A stretch of 64,000 nt of DNA, taken from Daejeonella sp. H1SJ63. GTDB taxonomy: Bacteria > Bacteroidota > Bacteroidia > Sphingobacteriales > Sphingobacteriaceae. A program made the position numbers and the translations under genes. The DNA lies in the NCBI RefSeq assembly GCF_029360775.1, contig NZ_JARKMZ010000020.1, positions 105,881-169,880 on the forward strand, in the 5' to 3' direction. A model generated the notes under the pieces. That model was not told the DNA's origin, made no database searches, and saw only the letters and a list, made by a program, of their open reading frames with translations. Position 1 is the first letter of the stretch, and every line of letters begins with the position of its first letter. Below, in pieces: positions 52,517 to 60,010 of this stretch.

Positions 52517-52963
52517 CTATCCAGGAAAATATTGATCTAGTATTGTCTGCCTTAAAATCATATTTTGAGATGGCTTTGATATGGCCTCAAACAGATCAGG
52601 ATCAATGATGGCATAATCCAAAGCTTTTTTAAGGCTTTTGAGACTCCTCATTTCAAGTTTCATTTCCATAATCTTCTCATAGCCTGATTTAGGAATTAAT
52701 TCCCAGAAAGGTTCTGATTTTAAATGATAAAAGGGGAGTGCCATATTGCAGTGGTGCTTAGTAGTAACCAAAGATTCCCAAGTACTTTTAAATGTCCTGA
52801 CTAATTCAGGTGTTACTCTTATTTTGTTGTCTGGATAGAAACCCAGTTGTATCAGTTCCAACAAGGATAGTAAGAGGACAGGTTTATGAGGAGCTTCTCC
52901 ATGAGCGTGATCGATGCGGAGGGTTTGGAGTAGCAGGATATATTTATCGAGTTTTGAGTGCAT
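52517..52963 (-). CDS. stand-alone domain resembling the sulfur-binding domain of ScoMcrA-type enzymes
   Basis: 148 residues. YILLLQTLRIDHAHGEAPHKPVLLLSLLELI (8-38, key residues APHKP at 24-28) and PFYHLKSEPFWELIP (77-91) match the N-terminal domain found ahead of HNH in a group of restriction enzymes; in ScoMcrA the corresponding domain binds phosphorothioate DNA. The protein stops at YFPG, where the HNH domain would begin, and no HNH sequence follows in any frame. It lies 350 bases from the Ssp-like operon on the same strand. The match was made by memory of the motif and needs a profile search. Confidence 0.55.
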   Translation of the reverse strand: MHSKLDKYILLLQTLRIDHAHGEAPHKPVLLLSLLELIQLGFYPDNKIRVTPELVRTFKSTWESLVTTKHHCNMALPFYHLKSEPFWELIPKSGYEKIMEMKLEMRSLKSLKKALDYAIIDPDLFEAISKPSQNMILRQTILDQYFPG

Positions 52964-53304
52964 CTAGGCTTTAAACAAAGTATGATTCCTTTTTCACAAG
53001 AGAAGATACAGTTATTTGATTGAATCGCAAAACATAGGCCTTTTGTCCATAGTGTTTCCTATAGTCCGATAGAGTTAAGTGCTGAATCTCTACGGATAAT
53101 TCAATGAAATCCCGTACATACGGGACAGACTCCTATGGAATGGCATCGGTAATGTTCCAAAGCCAAAGTTTAAGCTTTTGTGTTTCTCCTGACAGAGCGA
53201 TAATTGAACAGTTTTGAGCTCAAAGAATATAGCTTGAATACCTAAGGGTGGGTATCCCTAATAAACCAACACAATTATGATAAAATGAAACAGGAAGATA
53301 CTGT
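52964..53304. other. intergenic region with a dispersed repeat
   Basis: Contains the first copy of an island-specific repeat at 53045-53160. No gene seen. Confidence 0.5.
53045..53160 (+). repeat. island repeat, copy A
   Basis: GTCCATAGTGTTTCC, then AGTCCGATAGAGTTAAG, CTCTACGGATAATTCAATGA and, further on, CTATGGAATGGCATCGGTAA. The same series of words occurs at 54066, 59232 and 61512. The TCCGTAG and CTACGGA words (seen best in copy B) form a 7-base inverted repeat about 65 bases apart. Confidence 0.7.
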
Positions 53305-53609
53305 TTAGGCAGTATGCAATGATTGTAACCTTTCTTTAAAGGAATTGGCAATGACCTCTTTTATAAAAGGGCTTGCATTTTGAAATGTGGTATGCTGTTT
53401 AACTTTTGGCAGATCAAAGTGAAAAATAAGCTTCGCGAAACATTCATCAGCAAACGAATTGGAAAAATTTCTACTCCGGCAAAGTCAAAAATGATATTCT
53501 CATTATTTTCAATACCCTCTATAATAGTATTACGCACAGCGGAACCAGCCCTGCGGGTGTCTAATTGCTTACCGATATGTGAAAACATGATGTGCATATA
53601 TAATAACAT
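53305..53609 (-). pseudogene. STAS-like (DUF4325) gene with a one-base frameshift
   Basis: The frame from 53609 reads HIGKQLDTRRAGSAVRNTI then NIIFDFAGVE, the start of a DUF4325 STAS-like protein. After that it leaves the family and stops early at 53361. In another frame the family sequence resumes at once (SNSFADECFAKLIFHF... to a stop at 53305). The break falls in a run of five Ts (minus strand) after the GVE codons; a sixth T would restore one frame of about 101 residues. Either a true mutation, a phase-variable tract or a sequencing error. Confidence 0.65.
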
Positions 53610-53649
53610 TAATTACCAAAAGGCAGGAGGTCATAGAACATTAATAACC

Positions 53650-54084
53650 CTACTTTACAAAAAAACGAAGATTAAGCTCTTCAACAAACTGAAAATCATT
53701 GATCCATCTGACACCCATATTATTGCAGACATTAGGAATCTTTATCCTCTTACTGTTAGCTGCCGTCTCCAGGTTCTCTTTGGTTACTACGCAGGCATTA
53801 TCATTAATAGCGTGAGCAATTAGCCAGGGATCAGCCAGGGAACGCTGGCGGGTATTGTCTACCAGTAACTTATGGTCAGGATTCGCAGCATATATTGATC
53901 TGAGGGCCAGGGCTATTGATTCATTTATTGTTTGAATAGGTATTTTTGAAGTACTCAACCACTGTGACAACTCATCATCTGTTTTAGTAATTTCATCAGC
54001 TACTGCTTGCGGTAGAAAAATCCGGTTCTGATTACCGAGCTCATTTAACATATCCCAATAACCCTCTGTCCGTAGTATTTCCAT
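53650..54084 (-). pseudogene. PIN-domain (DUF4411-like) gene truncated at its 5' end
   Basis: 144 residues from the first ATG at 54084. From YWDMLNELGNQNRIFLPQAVADEI it follows a DUF4411-type PIN ribonuclease: SLADPWLIAHA and VVTKEN carry later active-site acids. The N-terminal strand with the first catalytic Asp (normally LLDTNIF-like) is missing. The first seven codons are encoded by a copy of the island repeat (CCGTAGTATTTCCATCAAT), so the repeat has replaced the true start. Catalysis is unlikely. Confidence 0.6.
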
Positions 54085-54475
54085 CAATTATCCACTGTCC
54101 GATAGAGTTAGCGCAGCGCTCTACGGATAGTTCAATGAAGAGGCTGTCTCATAAGTAATTTTTAGCAATATGTCGCCAAATTAAATTTTAATGCAGTCTT
54201 TAAAGAAACTTAAAACGGCAATTTTCGATCTGAAAATTGCCGTTTTTTATTGGATGGCAGTATTTAATAGGGAACTATCAAAATTTAATTCTGTTTTTTA
54301 AACTGTGATTTGACTTTTGATACAACCTCTATGAAATGGCAGCGGTAATTCTGTAAGACATGCCTGTTTCGGATGATTCGGGTTTAAAACCCGCTTTGAT
54401 CAGGGTACAGCATGTGCAGACTAGGATCCCGAACAGCGAATTTCCCTGCTTTTAAATAATACAAGCTAACTATAT
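54066..54475 (+). repeat. island repeat, copy B, split by a small insertion
   Basis: Head 54066-54139 (CTGTCCGTAGTATTTCC, CTGTCCGATAGAGTTAG, CTCTACGGATAGTTCAATGA) and tail 54330-54475 (ATGAAATGGCAGCGGTAATT, TAAGACATGCC, GGGTTTAAAACCCG, CATGTGCAG). The tail aligns with 59317-59475. Between them sits the 190-base element 54140-54329. Confidence 0.7.
54140..54329. mobile_element. 190-base MITE-like insertion
   Basis: Terminal inverted repeats: left GAGGCTGTCTCATAAGTAAT, right (reverse complement) GAGGTTGTATCAAAAGTCAA, alike at 15 of about 20 positions and of the GAGGCTGTCTCA type used by several IS groups. Inside is a perfect 15-base stem with a 5-base loop (54212-54246, AAAACGGCAATTTTC arm). 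It carries no gene. It interrupts copy B of the island repeat, which shows it arrived later. Confidence 0.6.
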
Positions 54476-55897
54476 TTAGAGCTTCTTTTTTGATTTAAAC
54501 CTAATTAGCTCATCAATATCTAAACTCGTAATCTGTGTTGCCTGTTTATAATAATTTGACAAAACCTGGTGATCGACGTCAACCAGAATAGACCTGGGCA
54601 AAAAGCCGATGTCGCAGGCATTCCTGATCCGGCTATATTCCTTTTCGGTAGCATACAGATTAATCATGGTCAAGCCGTGCTTCGAACTCATTTCTTTCCA
54701 TTTTCCCCGGTCTGTATCTACACAAATATTTACCACCAATATGCCTCTGGACGCGTATTTTTCATGCAAACTTTTCTCTATAGGAAACTCCTTAATACAC
54801 GGGGCACACCAGCTAGCCCAGAAATTGATCATAAGGAACTTACCCTCGAAATCCGACAAAAGCACGCTGTCTTCATTTATATCAATTAATTTTATTCTTG
54901 GCATTCTCTTTCCAATAATGGGATATTTATGTTTTAACATAGTTATAGAATCCACTGCCAATTTGTACTTCTCATTAGAGAACACCAAACCGGGGAAAAT
55001 CTTGTTGTATTCAGATCCAGAGGACTTATAAACAAACGACATCATTTTCATTTTAATAGCATCCCGCGTCTCAGACAACGGAACTAATTCGTCTAAAGTC
55101 ATCATTTGTTTAGCAAGTGAATGAGATTGGTCCGAATGCTTATAGATGTAAAATCCGGCGTAGCTCAGAAATTCAGTGGATAACTTGTCTATCGAAATAT
55201 CCAATGGCATCTCTTTTTCAAATCTGAAATACGATGTATCGACCGGAATCTTCTGGCCTGATTTAAATTCTTTGTCAAATAACACATTATATTTCCTGAA
55301 TGCGCCGTTATATTTTAGTCTAAGCTCCTCGTAGGCCCTAAAAGCCTCAGGTAATGGATCCCGATAAGCGCGGAGATAGGAAAGCCCAATATTTGTAAGA
55401 GAGTCTGCAATAGCTGGAAATTTGTTCATATCAACTCTGGCTCCTGCTATATAATAAGGAGTTGATTCTTGAACCCAGCCCTTAAAATGGTTGTGATAAG
55501 CTAAATAATACTCATTTTCAATCGTGAGATCTCCGGAAAATTTTACATCCATGTTACCCCTCCTAATGCTTTTTATATCGCACACAACGCGCTTGCCGGG
55601 CGCATTCCGTATAAAAAAATCATGAGAAAAAAGCTTAATGAAGTCGGGGTAAGCCAAAGAGACTACTATCGTATCTGAACTACCAGGAGGAATTTGCAGA
55701 GCCAACGTTTCTTCATAATATGGCAAATAATAATGTGCTCGCCCATTTAGTTTAAGAGTATCAGACGTTGAATTCTTAAGAATTGTGTAAGATAATTTGC
55801 CCGTCAAATCAACCAATGATTTAGCCGGCGGCTGACTAAAGCCAACATTATATAATAAGATAAAGATTATTAAACAAACCGAAAATACTCTCGTCAT
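54476..55897 (-). CDS. secreted TlpA-like thioredoxin-family protein
   Basis: 473 residues from MTRVFSVCLIIFILLYNVGFSQ, a good signal peptide starting at 55897; a frame to 55948 adds 17 residues that spoil it. The N-terminal 320 residues are unclassified, of the kind found before thioredoxin domains in Bacteroidota. The C-terminal 140 form a TlpA-like domain with WCAPC in MINFWASWCAPCIKEFPIEKSL. Periplasmic thiol-disulfide exchange is likely. Stands alone within the accessory region. Confidence 0.82.
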   Translation of the reverse strand: MTRVFSVCLIIFILLYNVGFSQPPAKSLVDLTGKLSYTILKNSTSDTLKLNGRAHYYLPYYEETLALQIPPGSSDTIVVSLAYPDFIKLFSHDFFIRNAPGKRVVCDIKSIRRGNMDVKFSGDLTIENEYYLAYHNHFKGWVQESTPYYIAGARVDMNKFPAIADSLTNIGLSYLRAYRDPLPEAFRAYEELRLKYNGAFRKYNVLFDKEFKSGQKIPVDTSYFRFEKEMPLDISIDKLSTEFLSYAGFYIYKHSDQSHSLAKQMMTLDELVPLSETRDAIKMKMMSFVYKSSGSEYNKIFPGLVFSNEKYKLAVDSITMLKHKYPIIGKRMPRIKLIDINEDSVLLSDFEGKFLMINFWASWCAPCIKEFPIEKSLHEKYASRGILVVNICVDTDRGKWKEMSSKHGLTMINLYATEKEYSRIRNACDIGFLPRSILVDVDHQVLSNYYKQATQITSLDIDELIRFKSKKKL

Positions 55898-56109
55898 ATC
55901 ACTGCTTTTAGTGGAAATTGAATATATGAATATATTACGGACCATCAATGCCTTAAGCTATCCTTTATCAGATTGGATGGTGGGGAAAACCCTTGTATGT
56001 CTATTGAATAAATATGTTTATATATCTATTATGCCTTTGTATCCCATAATTAGAATTTTGGTAAAATGACGTAGTTTAATAATTAGATTACATGTCAAAC
56101 CTCAGCACC

Positions 56110-56289
56110 ATGAAAATTAAATTAGGAATAATACTTATAAAATTGAGGAAAGAAAAAAATCTCACGCAGCGCGAGGTAGCAAATGCCCTGTATGTTAGCA
56201 GAGCAACATATTCCTACTGGGAAAACGATGCAAGTGAAATGTCCATGTCCAAACTGATATTACTTTTGCACACCTCCAACCCAGGGTAA
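56110..56289 (+). CDS. small XRE-family helix-turn-helix protein, possibly truncated
   Basis: 59 residues from MKIKLGIILIKLRKEKNLTQREVANAL at 56110 (an ATG at 56092 is also in frame). A Cro/C1 helix-turn-helix runs to YVSRATYSYWENDASEMSMSKLILLL and then ends with HTSNPG just after the fourth helix. The last 30 bases overlap the facing lipoprotein frame, so the two genes seem to have been joined by a deletion. Confidence 0.55.
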   Translation: MKIKLGIILIKLRKEKNLTQREVANALYVSRATYSYWENDASEMSMSKLILLLHTSNPG

Positions 56290-56628
56290 AATAACAATTT
56301 CGGGATAATAGGCTTTCAGGGTTTTTACAGAATTAATGGCGATTTCGGAAAAAGCATATTCGGGCAGATGGCCATCTTCACCATAAGGTCCTGCGAATAG
56401 ATACGCATATTTGATCTTATTTTTTTTCAGTGTTTCTGCATATTCTTTAATATGCTTATTACTTAATTTTTCATCTGTACTGGGCTTATATCCTCTTAAA
56501 TAAATACTCTCGGTCCAGACAGCATTTTGCTGACCGTACAAGTGCTTCAATTTATCTTCTTTGGATTTACATTGTGTTAATGCAATTAGAATCAACGGAA
56601 ATAACAGGTTTGTCAATTTTGTTTTCAT
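56260..56628 (-). pseudogene. N-terminal remnant of a lipoprotein
   Basis: 122 residues. Lipoprotein signal with lipobox cysteine at 20 (FPLILIALTQC), then IYLRGYKPSTDEKLSNKHIKEYAETLKKNKIKYAYLFAGPYG and EIVILPWVGGVQK, which looks like the first two beta-alpha units of a TIM-barrel-type enzyme. The frame then stops, so only the start of a longer protein is left. It overlaps the 3' end of the facing XRE frame. Confidence 0.5.
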
Positions 56629-56735
56629 AAATCATTCATCTGTCTATCTCGGTGTTACTACCAAGAAAGCTTTTAGTAAATAATGATGCAACCATTTCAA
56701 TGAAATCGTATCAGCTACATCTTTCTTATTTGCCA

Positions 56736-57023
56736 TCAAATACATTCAGGTAAACTCAACAAATTGTCAGGCTGATCACCATCATTCTCTGTTTTAATAT
56801 ACTTATTACCCTGAGCACTTATGGCTACAATTACATTAACAACATGGCCATTTTTGCTGACATAAAACGACCATTTGCCTGATTCAATACCTGATATGGC
56901 ATCTTGCTGAGTAAGATGCCACTTGGTTCCGTTAGGATTTAAACCACCGACTCTTTCGATTCTTTCGTATGCACTACTTCTGTTCGTTTTATTAATACAC
57001 TTAATTTCATGTCTGCTTGCCAT
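56736..57023 (-). CDS. DUF3892 family protein
   Basis: 95 residues matching the DUF3892 pattern along the whole length: [33 protein letters not shown], then [30 protein letters not shown]. Function unknown; often found in mobile or defence regions. It lies 29 bases downstream of the HsdR-N-like nuclease gene on the same strand and is probably co-transcribed. Confidence 0.75.
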   Translation of the reverse strand: MASRHEIKCINKTNRSSAYERIERVGGLNPNGTKWHLTQQDAISGIESGKWSFYVSKNGHVVNVIVAISAQGNKYIKTENDGDQPDNLLSLPECI

Positions 57024-57052
57024 ACTTATTTTTATCTAAGGTTATTTAAGAT

Positions 57053-58117
57053 TTATTTCTCCTTTCCATACAATCCAGGCACCTCTTCCAATTCAGCACT
57101 AAATCCAAAAAGATCATCCACACTTTCAATTTCTTTCTTCATAAACTTCTTATCCGCACCCGGAATCTCTACATACTTCTTCCTGCCATTGAAGTAGAGC
57201 CTGCAAAGTGGTTTACGATTGTTATCATCCAGCAGAATAGCACAATAAGACTGGGCATCGCGTAGAAAGATCCGTTTCACGTCGGTTTTACGTCGCAGTA
57301 TAGATTTTATAATCAGATAAGCTTCTATTTCTTCCTGAGTGGTTTCAATGTTTACCGCAGCGGATCCCTGACCGGGTACCTCCGTAAGTGGCCCCGACTG
57401 TTCAGTTTCCGTCTTCAGCGCAGTTTTAAGTCTGTCGTTTATTGAATCGCTTATCAAAAGATTAAAGGCCCTTTTAGTGATTGCAGTAAACTGCTCCAAT
57501 ACTTTTTGAGTTACCATAGAAGGATAGGCTTTCTTAGCAAAATAGCGTACAAACTCTTCTGAAGGAGCTGCCATTTCAACACTGAGAAGGTTCCTTACCT
57601 CGTTCAAATATTTCAGCTCACTTGCTGTATTGGTAATATTCTCTACATCAAAATAAGATTTATGGAATTTTTTAAGCTCAGCAATTTCATTATCCTTTAT
57701 CTCTGTAATCTTAAACTCAAAGAACGGTTTCTCATCCATCCGATTTGGAGAAATCAGGTCGGTATAGAAACGGAAATTGATCCCATTGGTAAGCAGCCCG
57801 AATTTGGCTTCAGTGGTATGAAAATAACGGAAGAGCTGAGAGTTATGCGGATCGAGCTTTTCAGAATAGTGCTTACACTCGATAAGCATGATGGCCTGTC
57901 CCTCCTTCAAAATGGCATAATCCACCTTTTCACCCTTCTTTATACCCATATCAGCTATAAACTCAGGATTCACTTCAAATGGGTTAAATACATCATATCC
58001 CAATAACTGAATAAAGGGCATGATTAATGCATTTTTGGTGGCCTCTTCGGTTTGTATTTGCGGACAAAGTTTTTCTACTCTTGAAGCAAATTGGAGTACC
58101 GAATCTTTAAAATCCAT
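57053..58117 (-). CDS. HsdR-N-terminal-like nuclease domain protein
   Basis: 354 residues. The N-terminal 150 match the type I restriction HsdR_N nuclease domain: LIMPFIQLLGYDVFNPFEVNPEF, VDYAILKEG with the catalytic Asp, and MLIECKHYS with the Glu-x-Lys. No helicase part and no HsdM/HsdS genes are present, so it is a solitary nuclease of unknown control. The rest contains helical regions and a C-terminal part (RKTDVKRIFLRDAQSYCAILLDD...PLCRLYFNGRKKYVEI) common to such stand-alone proteins. Possibly paired with DUF3892. Confidence 0.75.
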   Translation of the reverse strand: MDFKDSVLQFASRVEKLCPQIQTEEATKNALIMPFIQLLGYDVFNPFEVNPEFIADMGIKKGEKVDYAILKEGQAIMLIECKHYSEKLDPHNSQLFRYFHTTEAKFGLLTNGINFRFYTDLISPNRMDEKPFFEFKITEIKDNEIAELKKFHKSYFDVENITNTASELKYLNEVRNLLSVEMAAPSEEFVRYFAKKAYPSMVTQKVLEQFTAITKRAFNLLISDSINDRLKTALKTETEQSGPLTEVPGQGSAAVNIETTQEEIEAYLIIKSILRRKTDVKRIFLRDAQSYCAILLDDNNRKPLCRLYFNGRKKYVEIPGADKKFMKKEIESVDDLFGFSAELEEVPGLYGKEK

Positions 58118-58218
58118 ATTCTGATCTGTTTTGATTTAAACTATTGTTGTTCCTCCCGCATCACGCTACACATTTTCTACTGTCACTTCTATATGCACTA
58201 TATTTTCCTGAAAGTGTC

Positions 58219-58656
58219 CTAATAACATTCCAAGCATTTTCTCGTGGTAGATTGCATAATATTCCTTCGTATAGTACGTGCCGGGAAAATAATATCAAAG
58301 CGCAGTTCGCCCGGCAGTACCCTGGTATGAAACCAGGCCTTCCCTGCGTAAGGTTCTAATGCATAAGTAAAAAGATCTCGCTTTTCATGTTTTAACCAAC
58401 CTTTAATCTCTGCTCGCATGATATTATCCCTTAATGTATTTAATAATAATTCGGGAAATATGGTCCTGATAATGATCGCCATAATATAACCGGATGATAA
58501 TAATCTGTTCTTTTCTGCAAGCATGGGATGATCTGCAATTCTTTCCGGTACTTTGCAAAAGACTGATATATCCTCCTTATGATTTCTTTGTTTTAATTCA
58601 ACCTGATTATGCCGGGAGGAGAGGGCTGAAACCCTCTTCCCCGATCGGCACCCCAC
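58219..58656 (-). CDS. hypothetical protein, uncertain
   Basis: 145 codons with no recognised domain. The C-terminal half (IKGWLKHEKRDLFTYALEPYAGKAWFHTRVLPGELRFDIIFP) looks like a folded protein, while the first 30 residues are of repeat-like composition. Real coding status is doubtful. Confidence 0.3.
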   Translation of the reverse strand: MGCRSGKRVSALSSRHNQVELKQRNHKEDISVFCKVPERIADHPMLAEKNRLLSSGYIMAIIIRTIFPELLLNTLRDNIMRAEIKGWLKHEKRDLFTYALEPYAGKAWFHTRVLPGELRFDIIFPARTIRRNIMQSTTRKCLECY

Positions 58657-58694
58657 TCAATTCTGTCAGCTTATTCTTTGGTTAATCTAATTCT

Positions 58695-58937
58695 TTAAGG
58701 TCTGCACCGTGAACAGGTTCCATAGCCCGCAGCCACCGCTTTCTTTTTTGAAATACTGATCTTGCTTCTGCTGAGATAACCGCATCCGCCCCGATGGTAT
58801 TTAGAGCCTGTATTGGTTACATAAACAGTTACCTCCTGCCTTACATGATAAGCTATGCTTTCAGAAGCTTTCAGAGGCTGGAAAGGGCCGCATAACAGAA
58901 TAAAGCCTGTCAGCAGCATGAGCATTAATTTGTTCAT
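58695..58937 (-). CDS. secreted protein with Ada-like Cys/His metal-binding fold
   Basis: 80 residues. Signal peptide (about 1-24), then VYVTNTGSKYHRGGCGYLSRSKISISKKKAVAAGYGTCSRCRP, where one His and three Cys (YHRGGC, CSRC) form the small zinc site found next to many extracellular nucleases. Here it stands alone. Function unknown; could be a remnant or a stand-alone DNA-binding module. Confidence 0.65.
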   Translation of the reverse strand: MNKLMLMLLTGFILLCGPFQPLKASESIAYHVRQEVTVYVTNTGSKYHRGGCGYLSRSKISISKKKAVAAGYGTCSRCRP

Positions 58938-59473
58938 AATTGGGGTTCAGATCCTTAAACCTAAAGAGAATAATTATCCAATCCAAAAAAAATATTTAAT
59001 AATATACTGATAATCAATATATTAAATATATAGAATAAGCCTGTTTATATAGGAAGTATATCTGTTCACCTATAGCATACGGTTGTTGGTGTAATAAATT
59101 AAAAATTACTTTTTCGGCTGTAAAACCTGGATGACAACCCAAAAGGATTCGGATGTTTCTCTAACCTTAACTGTTTTGGATGAGCATAAAATATTTTCAA
59201 TCTGTCGACTACATTTAATTTTTAACCACTCATCTGTCCGTAGTGTTTCCCACTGCCCGATAAAGTTCAGTGCAGTATCTCTTCGGATAATTCAATAAAA
59301 AAGAGTCTTAGGACCCGGTTATGAAATAGCACCGGAATCATTCAGCTGTTCTGCAAGACATGCCAATTTGAGATAATGTGGGTTATAAACCCATTTTTAC
59401 CGGGAGTAGGGGGATGTGCAGGCTAACATTACGAACGGTAAACAATAGAACTTTATATTAAAAATGCAGCTAA
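58938..59473. other. intergenic region with an island repeat
   Basis: A/T-rich at first, then copy C of the island repeat (59232-59475). No gene seen. Confidence 0.5.
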
Positions 59474-59475
59474 TT
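59232..59475 (+). repeat. island repeat, copy C
   Basis: The most complete copy: TGTCCGTAGTGTTTCC, CTGCCCGATAAAGTTCAG, CTCTTCGGATAATTCAATAA, ATGAAATAGCACCGGAAT, AAGACATGCC, GGGTTATAAACCC, ATGTGCAGG. It aligns with head and tail of copy B without the 190-base insertion. Confidence 0.7.
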
Positions 59476-59674
59476 AATGATCGGGCAGTGTTGCCTTAGC
59501 AGCTTGATACAAAGCTGACTCGCAGGAAGCGGTGCGGCCCGACCCGCCGATTTTGTGTTGGAAGTGAGGAGCCATCGTCTGGCTGTTGATAATGACAATT
59601 AAATCTTCAAGACCATCCTGACAAAGCAAAGCATCCCCATCCCGGCCTTTAACATTGGAGATATGGACAAGTTC
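59474..59674 (-). pseudogene. coding remnant without start codon
   Basis: An open stretch of 66 codons reading ELVHISNVKGRDGDALLCQD, then LEDLIVIINSQTMAPHFQ and IGGSGRTASCESALYQAAKATLPDH before a stop. It has the composition of a real protein but no start codon near its beginning, and upstream sequence is stopped. Probably the tail of a gene lost when the repeats spread. Family not recognised. Confidence 0.4.
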
Positions 59675-59787
59675 TTAGTTTAAACCTTTTAGAGCAAATG
59701 TAAATTTTGCGGGCATATCTGTTATTAGTAACTAACTCGCACAATACCGGTAAAAATAAGCCTTGATCTTTGTGGAATAATTTTATT

Positions 59788-60010
59788 TATAATAGAAAAT
59801 ATTTAATTAATTCATAATCATAATAGAAAATATTTATAATACATATCGTATTCAGTGCTTATAATGGAAAAAACTTGCTTTCACAACAAGGCCTGTATAA
59901 CCGAAAAAATTTATACTATGTCATCATAATGGAAAAAATTTAATTAAATTTAAATGGAAAAAATTTAACAATCAGTTGTTAATTACAGATTATAATGGAA
60001 AAAAATATTC
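59788..60010. promoter_or_regulatory. array of seven A/T-rich motifs ending in the Fic start codon
   Basis: Degenerate copies of TATAATGGAAAAAATTTAA start at 59788, 59819, 59860, 59896, 59925, 59951 and 59991. The last one contains the ATG of the Fic gene, ATGGAAAAAAAT. Spacings are 25-41 bases, so they are not a simple tandem repeat. The arrangement fits binding sites for the gene's own N-terminal winged-helix domain. Confidence 0.65.

Noticed and set aside
57053..58117. Type I restriction system
   Set aside because: Only an HsdR N-terminal-like nuclease domain; no helicase part, HsdM or HsdS.
59788..60010. CRISPR array
   Set aside because: The units are about 19 bases, degenerate and irregularly spaced, with no cas genes.
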